Source: Bacteroidales bacterium | Lineage (GTDB): Bacteria > Bacteroidota > Bacteroidia > Bacteroidales > F082 | DNA: 64,000 nt | Direction: 5' to 3' | NCBI GenBank assembly: GCA_030683155.1 | Contig: JAUXMV010000045.1 | Span: 1-64,000 of the forward strand | Program-made: the position numbers and the translations under genes | Part shown: in pieces, positions 1 to 8,122 of the stretch | Layout of the letters: each line of letters begins with the position of its first letter | How positions within the stretch are numbered: the stretch's first letter is position 1 | Notes under the pieces: generated by a model | Seen by the model: the letters and a program-made list of their open reading frames with translations, nothing else | Databases searched by the model: none | Told to the model about the DNA's origin: nothing

Positions 1-127
1 AGCTGTTTTCTATTTATCAAACCAATAACTTGCATTTGTCTTTCGATAAGTGCCCTCTTTTGTTTTGTCTAAATTATTGCATTGCTATACTAATAAATTA
101 AAAATGAATTAATTACAACTTAAATCT

Positions 128-1951
128 TTACGTATGAAAAATAGTATTTTCTGCTTTGATTTTCCTTCTGCTTTTTCCGGGTGGTTCTCCTGTATTTGGG
201 TTTGTGTCAAAACGAGGAAAGTTGCTACTCGAAATATCGACCCTTATCCTATGGCCTTTTTTGAAAACATTTGCTGTTGGAAATGGCTCAATATTAACTT
301 CATACACTTCTTCAGGAAGAATTAAATCACGTTCATGCCTTCCGTTTCTGTAGCTCATCCTGACGATTGCATCGGTAAGATTTAGTTCATAGCCTTCCGG
401 ATAATCGGCTGAGGGTGGATAAACGTCAATCAGCTTTACGGTAAAATCGGTGTCGGTGGCAGATGATGAGCAAAACAGCTTCACTTTGATAGGTCCAACA
501 ACTGTTATGGCATGTTCAAGTGGCTCAGTTTGAAATACAACAACATCATTTCTTGCTTTTAAGGGCAAAAAAGGAGGTAAGCTTCCGGTAAAATCCGGGT
601 GTTCTTTTTGATGATAACCGCCATCTTTTAATCTGGCTGAATTATTTCCTCCAATTGTTGGTACAGGTCGTTCAGGATCGTAGGTAAATGTTGTTGAAGC
701 ATTTGTTGAAATTGGTTTTTCAGGTTTTAAGATGCCCTCTTCGTGAAAATACCAGGTAAGTTTTTCGCCTTCTAGCGGCCAATTATCTGTATCCAGCCAG
801 TAGCCTCCATGGTTTAGCCGGCCGTTTTCATTTTTTGTGCCATTGCCACTCCCCATCACAAACAAGCGTATTGAGCTTTTTGGTAAATCTTGATGCATGT
901 TGTCTTTCAGTAAATAATTGAACCATTTTAACTGATATTGATCAAAAAAATCATTGATAGCGGCATCAGCTCCAAAATCAACATCACCTGCAAAAGTATT
1001 GGCGTTTCCGCTATGTGTCCATGGCCCGATAATCAGCCATTTAGGAGTGTTCTGAATTTTGGATAATTCGAGATAATTTGCAATGGTTCCCCTCAGAAAG
1101 ATATCATACCAACCGCCAATATGCACCATCGGAACATCCGCAGTTTGTTCAAAATACTCTTCCCAGTTGAGTCCCATTGATTTCCAGTAGTCATTATAGT
1201 CACTGTTTGTCAACTCGTTAAAAAAATAATCTTCGAATTCCGGAGCAACGGATAGAGGGTTTAAACCTTTTTCGAAAGGCCATCTTTTGTACCAATCTTC
1301 AATTTTTTCATTTTCGAAGTAAGCTTTTATGCTTGAGTCGTTGGTTTCCAACGGAATTTGCCGCCAGGCCCATGATAGTTCGCGACCCAGCTCAAAAGCC
1401 CCGCCTTGTCTAACAGCGTGATCCCATGCGTTTGTCATTCCACCCATATTGATGATCATTGCAGCCAATCCTTTTGGATTCAATTTGGATGCATCTGCCT
1501 GGGTGTGCGCTCCGTAAGAAGTTCCCCACATGGCTACTCTTCCATCTGAAAAAGGCAATTGCGCAAGATATTCTATTGATGCTTTCCCGTCGCTTGCTTC
1601 AAAGGAATTGTATTTGATAAAAACACCTTCAGATGCATATCTTCCGCGCAAATCCTGTATTGCTACAACATAACCCAGGCTTGCGAAAAGCATGGCCTGC
1701 TTCATCAGTCTGTCTCCGCTTTTATTGTAGGGTGTGCGCTGAAATAAAACCGGAAGTTTTTCCAATACTGATTGTCCATCCGCAGCAGTGCGGTAAATGT
1801 CGGTTGCAAGTAAAACGCCATCTTCTGCCGGAATCATGATGTTCTTTTCAATACTTACATCATAAATCATTTGCTGTGCCGAAACTGATGAAAAGCAGCA
1901 AAACGAAAGTAAGACAATCAGCATCAATGGTTTTAAAGCATATTTTGACAT
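128..1951 (-). CDS. Secreted CocE/NonD (S15-type) serine hydrolase
   Basis: Alpha/beta hydrolase of the cocaine esterase / X-Pro dipeptidyl-peptidase (S15) type, probably cleaving acyl or peptidyl substrates in the periplasm or outside the cell. A GTSYG nucleophile elbow places the Ser near residue 145. The GGWYD segment carries the probable catalytic Asp and GPWTHSG the His, followed by the C-terminal jelly-roll domain usual for the family. The ATG at 1951 is preferred because MSKYALKPLML starts a clean signal peptide ending at SAQ; an upstream ATG at 1987 would add 12 polar residues. It stands alone with its own -7 box at 2068-2075. The substrate cannot be read from sequence. Confidence 0.9.
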   Translation of the reverse strand: MSKYALKPLMLIVLLSFCCFSSVSAQQMIYDVSIEKNIMIPAEDGVLLATDIYRTAADGQSVLEKLPVLFQRTPYNKSGDRLMKQAMLFASLGYVVAIQDLRGRYASEGVFIKYNSFEASDGKASIEYLAQLPFSDGRVAMWGTSYGAHTQADASKLNPKGLAAMIINMGGMTNAWDHAVRQGGAFELGRELSWAWRQIPLETNDSSIKAYFENEKIEDWYKRWPFEKGLNPLSVAPEFEDYFFNELTNSDYNDYWKSMGLNWEEYFEQTADVPMVHIGGWYDIFLRGTIANYLELSKIQNTPKWLIIGPWTHSGNANTFAGDVDFGADAAINDFFDQYQLKWFNYLLKDNMHQDLPKSSIRLFVMGSGNGTKNENGRLNHGGYWLDTDNWPLEGEKLTWYFHEEGILKPEKPISTNASTTFTYDPERPVPTIGGNNSARLKDGGYHQKEHPDFTGSLPPFLPLKARNDVVVFQTEPLEHAITVVGPIKVKLFCSSSATDTDFTVKLIDVYPPSADYPEGYELNLTDAIVRMSYRNGRHERDLILPEEVYEVNIEPFPTANVFKKGHRIRVDISSSNFPRFDTNPNTGEPPGKSRRKIKAENTIFHT

Positions 1952-2067
1952 TGATTTTTCAGATATTTTGAAATGAAAATGTTGCATCTGTCTTCTTTTA
2001 TTTTTCGGGAAAGCTTTGATCTATAAACTCAAAAATAATTCAATTTTAATTTTGGTATTATTTCAGA

Positions 2068-2075
2068 CAAATGTA
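2068..2075 (-). promoter_or_regulatory. -7 promoter box for the CocE-type hydrolase
   Basis: TACATTTG on the minus strand matches the Bacteroidota -7 consensus TAnnTTTG, about 80-115 nt upstream of the possible starts. No convincing -33 element was identified. Confidence 0.4.
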
Positions 2076-2187
2076 GCAACTAATTCAAAAGAGGCTTTTT
2101 GGTTTGAATAAATGTTTTTTCTAAGGGCAGTGAAAGAAGTGATTATAGGTGTAAAAGAAATCAAGTTGTAAAAGTTTAAGCCATGTA

Positions 2188-2229
2188 GCAAAAAAAAATC
2201 AGATACCTGCCTTTTACAACAAGTATCTG
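2188..2229 (-). terminator. Intrinsic terminator after the peroxiredoxin gene
   Basis: Read on the minus strand, CAGATAC pairs with GTATCTG (2223-2229 with 2200-2206) and is followed by a run of nine T. It lies about 40 nt past the peroxiredoxin stop. Confidence 0.8.
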
Positions 2230-2271
2230 AAATCAATAAACCGATAAACGGTATTCTGAATATTCGACCAG

Positions 2272-2985
2272 TTATTTCATGATTTTTTTCAAAACTTCTT
2301 CTTCACTCAATTTTTTTGTGCAGAAGAACCAGTCATAGCAATGCATTTCTTCTTTATTATCCATTCTGTCTTTTGCAACGCCACATGAGCCTGCCGGCGG
2401 AACAATCACATCATCGCCCGGACGCCAGTCGGCTGGAGTAGCGATGGAGAATGCATCTGCAGTCTGCATAGCTATTAAAGCGCGATATAACTCATCAAAA
2501 TTGCGGCCCAGACTGAGTGGGTAGTATATTATTGCTCTGATGATACCGCTTGGATCAACAAAAAATACCGCTCTTACAGCTTTGGTATTGCTTTCACCCG
2601 GCATCATCATTCCATATTTTTTGGCAACATCCATTGTGATGTCTTCGATCAAAGGGAAATTTACTTCGACATTTTTCATGCCTTTGAATTCAATTTTTTC
2701 TTTGATGGTGCGCAACCATGCAATATGACTGTACAAACCATCAACTGACAGACCGACGAGCTTACAGTTGGCTTTGTTGAATTGCTCTTCCATGCTTGCG
2801 AAAGTCATGAATTCTGAAGTGCAAACCGGTGTAAAGTCAGCAGGATGACTGAAAAGAATTGCCCAGCTGCCATTGTAATCTTCAGGGAAATTAATCGGAC
2901 CCTGTGTTGTAACTGCCTTAAAAGAAGGCGCTTTCTCGCCGATGCGTGGCATGGCGTAAAACTCTTGATTTGGATTTGTTTCCAT
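2272..2985 (-). CDS. Peroxiredoxin, Prx6/archaeal 2-Cys type
   Basis: Thiol peroxidase that reduces hydrogen peroxide and organic hydroperoxides in the cytoplasm. The peroxidatic motif PADFTPVC places Cys55. The C-terminal extension carries Cys201, Cys216 and Cys222, like the archaeal Prx6-subfamily enzymes that use C-terminal resolving cysteines, so a strict 1-Cys mechanism is unlikely. Length 237 aa fits the family. It follows the CoA-disulfide-reductase-like gene on the same strand but seems to have its own promoter (3034-3041) and its own terminator, so it can be expressed alone. Neighbouring disulfide reductase and sulfur lyase genes suggest a shared redox or sulfur stress role (inference). 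Confidence 0.95.
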   Translation of the reverse strand: METNPNQEFYAMPRIGEKAPSFKAVTTQGPINFPEDYNGSWAILFSHPADFTPVCTSEFMTFASMEEQFNKANCKLVGLSVDGLYSHIAWLRTIKEKIEFKGMKNVEVNFPLIEDITMDVAKKYGMMMPGESNTKAVRAVFFVDPSGIIRAIIYYPLSLGRNFDELYRALIAMQTADAFSIATPADWRPGDDVIVPPAGSCGVAKDRMDNKEEMHCYDWFFCTKKLSEEEVLKKIMK

Positions 2986-3033
2986 TGGTTTTTAAGTATT
3001 TAATTGATAAAAAAACATTTCAGTATTTCACTA

Positions 3034-3064
3034 CAAAATTAGTGATTTCTAAGTTTCGTGGCAA
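3034..3064 (-). promoter_or_regulatory. Promoter of the peroxiredoxin gene
   Basis: TAATTTTG (3034-3041, minus strand) fits TAnnTTTG, with a TTG 20 nt further upstream (3062-3064). It overlaps the stop codon of the upstream flavoprotein gene and gives a leader of about 45 nt. Confidence 0.5.
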
Positions 3065-4394
3065 TGATTTCTGCAGCTTTTATCAGTGGATATGCTGCGG
3101 GTGATGCTGTCAGACATGGATGGGTACCAATCTGAGAAATCAATAAAGAATTTACCGACATACGGTTTTCAATTGCCAGCCCAATGACGTTGGTAAGTTC
3201 ACCTGCGCTCAATCCGCCAATGACTTCGCCGCCAATAATTACCCCTGAGTATTTTGCGACGATCAATTTTACCAATTGTTTATGTGTATCTGGTAAATTT
3301 CCCGGATGACGGTCGACACCTTCGAAGAAGCCTGTAACGACTGCAATTTCTTCCTCGTTTGCTCTGTCTTCAGTGAGCCCTGCAGTGCCAAACCCGTGCT
3401 CTCCAATAGCAGTTGAATAGATGCTGATGGTGCCACTGAAAGTCTTTACAACATGGATATTAAAGAGGTTCATACCCGCAACCCTTGCCTCAGCGCAAGC
3501 TGTTGACGCAAGCATTGTTGGAACTCTTTTTCTTGTAATGAAATCGCGTTTTTGCGCGCAATCACCGATCGCAAAAATGTCTTTCTCGTGTGTGCGCATA
3601 TACTCATCAACGGCAATAAATCCGCTCTCATCAACGAAGATGCCTGCCTTTTTTGCAAGCTCAGTATTTGGCTGATAACCCATTGAAAGAATTACAGCAT
3701 CTGCATTCAGAATTGTACCATCTTCGAGTTTTACCCCTTCAACTTTTGTCGTGCCAAAAACTTCACTGATTCCATTTCCGGTGATAATGGTGACACCTCT
3801 TTTTTCAAGTATTTCTTCAATTCTGACAGCAATTTCCTTGTCAAAAGCGCTGCTTAAAATGGTTTTTTCTTTTTCGACAAGAAAAACTTCATGACCACTT
3901 TTTCTTAGTTCATCTGAAAATTCAACACCTATGAAACCGGCACCAATCACTACAATTTTCTTCAGACCTTCAATTTGGTCTCTCATCGAATCCAGGTATG
4001 TTTTGTCTTTAGGAATGACAAAAACATGCTCCAAATCTGCACCTTTGAGCCATTTAGGCTTCAGTGGCGTTGAACCTGTTGCAATCACAAGTTTTTCATA
4101 AGCTATTTTTTCGCCATTGTCGAGCGTTACTGTTTTGGCTGCTTTGTCGATTTCAACTACTTCATTTAAAAGCGATTCCACACCAGATTTTGCCAACATA
4201 TTGTCAACTGGCATGATGTTGAGCAGGCTGCTGTCAAGTGTTCCAAAAATGTATGGTATCCCACACGGAACCATGACGTCCTTTTGTTTTTTTACCAAAG
4301 TAAATTCTTTGTCGGCCCAGGAGGCTTTTCCGGTTACAGCCGCAACCATTCCGGCAGCACTGCCGCCAATGATTAATACATCTGTTTTTTTCAT
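3039..4394 (-). CDS. FAD-dependent CoA-disulfide/polysulfide reductase-like oxidoreductase
   Basis: Pyridine-nucleotide disulfide oxidoreductase of the single-cysteine group (CoA disulfide reductase, NADH oxidase, NAD(P)H polysulfide reductase). Visible are the N-terminal FAD motif GGSAAG (10-15), a single redox Cys44 in MVPCGIPY, ATGSTP (105-110), the NAD-binding GAGFIG (151-156), IGDCA (276-280) and the C-terminal dimerisation domain. No rhodanese domain is fused, so it is not the CoADR-Rhd form. The gene starts 4 nt after the PLP lyase stop, so the two are almost certainly co-transcribed. A lyase releasing sulfide or thiols followed by a disulfide or persulfide reductase makes a coherent sulfur-handling pair. 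The exact substrate (CoA disulfide, polysulfide or O2) is unresolved. Confidence 0.85.
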   Translation of the reverse strand: MKKTDVLIIGGSAAGMVAAVTGKASWADKEFTLVKKQKDVMVPCGIPYIFGTLDSSLLNIMPVDNMLAKSGVESLLNEVVEIDKAAKTVTLDNGEKIAYEKLVIATGSTPLKPKWLKGADLEHVFVIPKDKTYLDSMRDQIEGLKKIVVIGAGFIGVEFSDELRKSGHEVFLVEKEKTILSSAFDKEIAVRIEEILEKRGVTIITGNGISEVFGTTKVEGVKLEDGTILNADAVILSMGYQPNTELAKKAGIFVDESGFIAVDEYMRTHEKDIFAIGDCAQKRDFITRKRVPTMLASTACAEARVAGMNLFNIHVVKTFSGTISIYSTAIGEHGFGTAGLTEDRANEEEIAVVTGFFEGVDRHPGNLPDTHKQLVKLIVAKYSGVIIGGEVIGGLSAGELTNVIGLAIENRMSVNSLLISQIGTHPCLTASPAAYPLIKAAEIIATKLRNH

Positions 4395-4398
4395 AATT

Positions 4399-5589
4399 CT
4401 ATTTATTATAAATACTTAATAATCCGTTATTTAGATCTTCAATTATATCTTCAACATCTTCTATTCCTACAGAAAATCTTATCAGATCGTCAGTGATTCC
4501 GGCAGCAAGTTTGTGTTCTTTACTCACCGCTGCATGTGTCATTGAGGCCGGATGTTGAATCAATGTTTCTACGCCGCCAAGAGAAACAGCGAGCAATGCC
4601 AGATGCACATGATCCATAAGTTTTTTGCCGGCTTCGTAACCGCCTTTGAGGCCAAAGCTCATCATCGAACCAAAACCGTTCATTTGTTTTTTAGCCAGTT
4701 CATATTGAGGATGTGATTTTAATCCGGGATATTTTATCCATTCCACTTCAGGATGAGATTCCAGAAATTCTGCTACTTTTATTGCGTTTTCCTGGGCTCG
4801 TTCTATGCGTAAAGCAAGCGTTTTTACACCTCTCAGAACCATAAATGCTTGTGTTGGATCCATATTGCAACCCATATAAACCATTGAATGGCGTATCTTT
4901 TTGTAGAGCTCGACTTCTTTCGTAACGATAACACCTCCAACGATATCGGCATGTCCATTGATAAATTTTGTGATAGAATGGAGCACAACATCAGCTCCAA
5001 GATCAAGTGGTTTTTGAAGGTAGGGGGAGCAAAATGTGTTATCAACAACCAAAATGAGGTTGTGCTCTTTGGCGATTTTTGAACAGGCTGCGATGTCCGT
5101 TATTTCCATTGTCGGATTGGCAGGAGTTTCAATATAAAGCACCTTGGTATTGGGTTTTATTGCCTGAATGATATTTTCAATTTTTGAGGTATTCACAAAA
5201 GTTGCTTCAACATTAAAGCGTGAAAAATCCTGTTCGAGCACACCTCTCGCTGGTCCATAAATGGCATCTGAACTTATGATATGACTTCCTGCACCCAGCA
5301 AAGCCATATGAACAGTGGTGATTGCTGCCATACCTGAACTCGTTGCAATGCCATCGTAACCGTTTTCCAGTTCTGCAATATTTTGCTCAAAAGCTCTTAT
5401 TGTTGGATTTGCAATGCGTGTATAAATGTAGCCATCGCTTTTTCCAGAAAAGCAATCAGCACCATGCTGAGCGCTCTTGAATCTGAAAGTTGAGGTTTGA
5501 TAGATTGGAACCGTTGCACTTCCGAATTCGTCATCAAAAGCACCGGCGTGAATGAGTTTGGTGTTAAAACCTTTGTCATTTGTTTTCAT
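4399..5589 (-). CDS. Cys/Met-metabolism PLP-dependent lyase (trans-sulfuration family)
   Basis: Cytosolic PLP enzyme of the cystathionine gamma-lyase / methionine gamma-lyase / O-acetylhomoserine sulfhydrylase family. The internal aldimine Lys208 lies in HSITKFINGH, with YIYTRIANPT (55-63 region) and SSGMAA (84-89) as phosphate- and substrate-site signatures; length 396 aa is normal. In methionine gamma-lyase a Cys usually follows the conserved Tyr-Gly of the active-site loop; here the sequence is AIYGPARG, so a dedicated methionine lyase is uncertain and a cystathionine or homocysteine activity is equally possible. It lies 51 nt after the ferredoxin gene with no obvious terminator between, so it may be the distal part of the iron-sulfur cluster operon. 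Confidence 0.88.
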   Translation of the reverse strand: MKTNDKGFNTKLIHAGAFDDEFGSATVPIYQTSTFRFKSAQHGADCFSGKSDGYIYTRIANPTIRAFEQNIAELENGYDGIATSSGMAAITTVHMALLGAGSHIISSDAIYGPARGVLEQDFSRFNVEATFVNTSKIENIIQAIKPNTKVLYIETPANPTMEITDIAACSKIAKEHNLILVVDNTFCSPYLQKPLDLGADVVLHSITKFINGHADIVGGVIVTKEVELYKKIRHSMVYMGCNMDPTQAFMVLRGVKTLALRIERAQENAIKVAEFLESHPEVEWIKYPGLKSHPQYELAKKQMNGFGSMMSFGLKGGYEAGKKLMDHVHLALLAVSLGGVETLIQHPASMTHAAVSKEHKLAAGITDDLIRFSVGIEDVEDIIEDLNNGLLSIYNK

Positions 5590-5640
5590 CTGGTTTTATT
5601 TTGGATTTTGTATTTAATAATCGGGCGTTCTTTTTTAACG

Positions 5641-5907
5641 CTATTTATTTTCTGAAATATTTTGAGGTAAAAACCATGAAATGGCTTTAACCGGACACCG
5701 TGAAACACATTTCCCACAGCTATTACAAGTCTTATAGTCAAATACATAGATGAAAGGATTGCAGGGAACTTCCATCGAAATGCAGTATTTGATACATTTT
5801 TCACAAACGGAGCTTCGCGCTTTTATAATTGCTTGTTCAGGACAAATCTGAATACACAGCTCACATCTGATGCAGCTTGAAAAATCAATAACCGGAATCT
5901 TATTCAT
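5641..5907 (-). CDS. Small multi-cluster 4Fe-4S ferredoxin
   Basis: An 88-aa ferredoxin with two classic CxxCxxCxxxCP motifs (Cys12/15/18/22 and Cys61/64/67/71). Between them an unusual middle group, Cys35, Cys38, Cys42 and Cys49, could hold a third cluster or a metal site. It probably passes electrons to or from the two ferredoxin-containing ATPases just upstream (5944-7676). It is transcribed in the same direction 36 nt downstream of them. The ATG at 5905-5907 is the only start that keeps the first motif intact. Confidence 0.88.
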   Translation of the reverse strand: MNKIPVIDFSSCIRCELCIQICPEQAIIKARSSVCEKCIKYCISMEVPCNPFIYVFDYKTCNSCGKCVSRCPVKAISWFLPQNISENK

Positions 5908-5943
5908 ATAGCCTTATCTAAAAGTGATTTTACACATTTCACC

Positions 5944-6813
5944 TTAGTCTTTTCCATTGGTAATAGTTTTAAAGGCAATGGCAATCGCTGTAGCAATTTC
6001 CGATTCCGGTGCATATTCTGTAATGCTTTTGCAATTGACCATTGCTTCCACTATTTTTGGATCAAATGGTAGTTTTCCAGCAATATTGATTTTTGCCTCA
6101 ACACAAAAAGAGAGAATCTGATCAGTTAAGTCCTCATTCAAATCATATTTATTGATAAGAACCCATGTCTTAAGATTAAATTTTGTTGTTATTTCAACCG
6201 TTCGTTTTAAATCAAGAAGGCCTGAAATGCTTGGTTCTGTTACTATTAAAACACTATCGACGCCGGTTATGGTTGAAATTACCGGACAGCCTATCCCTGG
6301 AGGGCCATCGATAATAATTGTTTTCAGATCATTTAGTTTTGAGATCTTTTTTGCTTGAGCCCTGACAATATTTACAAGTTTACCAGAATTTTCTTCTCCC
6401 GGCGCCAATCGGCCATAAACCATTTTACCGTTTCTGAAGTTGCCCGAAAACATCCTGCTTTTATCATTGCTCTGCATCGAGATTGCCTGAAAAGGACAAA
6501 TACGTGAGCAAAGTTTGCAGCCATCACAAGAAGTTTCTGAAATAGTGACTTTGTCTTCAATGTTGGAAATTGCTTCAAACCTGCAATAATCAATGCATAT
6601 TCCGCAATTTGTGCATAATTCTTCGTTAATAATGGCTTTCTGTGAGCCAACATAAACTTGCTCCTCAAGTTCAGTAGGATTGAATAGTATGTGCAAATTG
6701 GCTGCATCAACATCACAATCAACCAACACTACTTTTTCGGATAATGTTGCAAATGCTGCACTGATGCTGCTCTTGCCAGTTCCGCCTTTCCCGCTGATTA
6801 TTGCTAGTTCCAC
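5944..6813 (-). CDS. MinD/Mrp-family ATPase with inserted 2[4Fe-4S] ferredoxin domain (copy 2)
   Basis: SIMIBI-class ATPase with a deviant Walker A, GKGGTGKS (8-15), VDCDVDAANL for switch I, and IIDGPPG as the Walker B region. A ferredoxin insert carries Cys67/70/73/77 and Cys96/99/102/106. The start is GTG (6811-6813) and overlaps the stop of the upstream paralogue by 10 nt, implying translational coupling. Related ATPase pairs accompany NifX-like ORP proteins in Desulfovibrio, where they are thought to help assemble or load a metal cluster. The paired arrangement suggests a heterodimer of copies 1 and 2 (inference). Confidence 0.9.
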   Translation of the reverse strand: MELAIISGKGGTGKSSISAAFATLSEKVVLVDCDVDAANLHILFNPTELEEQVYVGSQKAIINEELCTNCGICIDYCRFEAISNIEDKVTISETSCDGCKLCSRICPFQAISMQSNDKSRMFSGNFRNGKMVYGRLAPGEENSGKLVNIVRAQAKKISKLNDLKTIIIDGPPGIGCPVISTITGVDSVLIVTEPSISGLLDLKRTVEITTKFNLKTWVLINKYDLNEDLTDQILSFCVEAKINIAGKLPFDPKIVEAMVNCKSITEYAPESEIATAIAIAFKTITNGKD

Positions 6814-7676
6814 TTTTCGACTATTGAATTGAACATCATTAAAAGCTCATTCCGGAATTTTTGATTCTCTTTTGCAACCAATTCACCCTTTGAGTAATGC
6901 ATAGCAATGGATCGGTCAAAAGGAATTTCCATCAGCAGCGGAATCCTTTCTTCTTTGAGATATTCATAAACACCTTGATCGCCCATTCCAGCTCTGTTGA
7001 TGATGACACCGTATTTTTTATTCATCGTTTTCAATGTCTCGATTGATTGTTTTAAATCGCTCAAGCCAAAGGGCGTAGGCTCTGTAACCAAAATCACAAA
7101 ATCGGCTTTGGCAACAGTATGTATGAAAGGACATGAAGTTCCGGGAGGTGCGTCCATGATGACAATACCTTCATTTCCAGCCTTTTTTATCGCTGCCTTA
7201 ATGACATTGACTGGCGAAAAAACACCAACTTTCATGCGGGCCTCAATTGTAAGTGCTTTATCACCAATTGAATATTGACTCACTGAACCTAACGAAACAT
7301 TTTTTTCAGAAATAGCATCAAATTCACAGGCCACTGAGCAAGCACCACAACCATGACATAAATCTTCAATCACCTGAATAATTTTTGCGGGTGGTAAAAG
7401 GAAAATTGCATTATAGGCACAATAGTCATGACATTTACCACAAAATGTACATTTGCTTTCATCAATAACAGGAACCTTTTGCGTTACTTCCTCGACACTC
7501 AAAAGATTACCTTTTAAAAAGACCAAATCATTGGGCTCTTCTGCATCGCAATCGACCAAAGTAACCCTATACTCTTGCTGCTGAAGGGTATAGAGCAAAT
7601 TTGTTGAAACCAATGTTTTCCCGGTTCCTCCTTTTCCACTTGCAATGGCGATTTTTATTTGCGGCGAATCAATCAT
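6804..7676 (-). CDS. MinD/Mrp-family ATPase with inserted 2[4Fe-4S] ferredoxin domain (copy 1)
   Basis: Paralogue of the next gene, 290 aa. Deviant Walker A GKGGTGKT (14-21), VDCDAEEPND after it, ferredoxin insert with Cys76/79/82/86 and Cys107/110/113/117, and DAPPGTSCP in the Walker B region. A further Cys follows the P-loop switch in both copies (GIGCP, GTSCP). The family couples ATP hydrolysis to iron-sulfur or metal cluster transfer. Its start overlaps the CGGC gene stop by 8 nt, so it belongs to one tightly packed transcript. Confidence 0.9.
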   Translation of the reverse strand: MIDSPQIKIAIASGKGGTGKTLVSTNLLYTLQQQEYRVTLVDCDAEEPNDLVFLKGNLLSVEEVTQKVPVIDESKCTFCGKCHDYCAYNAIFLLPPAKIIQVIEDLCHGCGACSVACEFDAISEKNVSLGSVSQYSIGDKALTIEARMKVGVFSPVNVIKAAIKKAGNEGIVIMDAPPGTSCPFIHTVAKADFVILVTEPTPFGLSDLKQSIETLKTMNKKYGVIINRAGMGDQGVYEYLKEERIPLLMEIPFDRSIAMHYSKGELVAKENQKFRNELLMMFNSIVEKWN

Positions 7677-8118
7677 ATTTTAACCTTAATTGCTCATCTG
7701 CCAGGCTTGGTAAAATGGCTTCCTGAAAAAATTTACTATCCCAGGTATTGAGTTTTGAGTGTGTTTTGAAGTACTTTTCCGGCATCGGGTGTGTCCCGAA
7801 AACGACTTTCATTCCGTACTTTTCAGGAATGAATTTGCTGAAGTATTCCAGATATGGGCATGGAGGATAACCAACCAAAAGACCAGTCGCAAAATGAATA
7901 TGTGTCACCCCGTTTTTTTTCATTTCTTCAGGCGCATATTCAATGTTTCCGCCCGGACAACCACCACAAGTTGTGTAAGCAGCAATTTCAGCATCCTGGT
8001 TTTTGTATGTTTCAAAAGCACCTTCTCTGTTAAAAAATGACCTGAAACATTTGCCTCCTGCGCATGTATGATAGCGATGGCAGATAATAATTCCGATTTT
8101 GACTTTCGATGTTTCCAT
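7669..8118 (-). CDS. CGGC-domain protein, putative metal-binding
   Basis: A 149-aa protein with the CGGC signature (Cys51-Gly-Gly-Cys54, followed by PGG). Other candidate ligands are Cys13, His14, His17, Cys19, Cys24 and Cys87 in YPPCPY. The CGGC family is predicted to bind metal or an iron-sulfur cluster; its function is not established. The internal ATG at 8118 is chosen: it lies 4 nt after the stop of the DUF89 gene, whereas the longer reading would overlap that gene and add nine residues before the conserved beta strand KIGIIICH. The position between the DUF89 phosphatase and the Mrp-type ATPases ties it to metal-cofactor handling. Confidence 0.82.
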   Translation of the reverse strand: METSKVKIGIIICHRYHTCAGGKCFRSFFNREGAFETYKNQDAEIAAYTTCGGCPGGNIEYAPEEMKKNGVTHIHFATGLLVGYPPCPYLEYFSKFIPEKYGMKVVFGTHPMPEKYFKTHSKLNTWDSKFFQEAILPSLADEQLRLKYD

Positions 8119-8122
8119 TTTT

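Noticed and set aside
1-127. Possible gene end at the left edge
   Set aside because: No open frame with recognisable protein; AT-rich non-coding.
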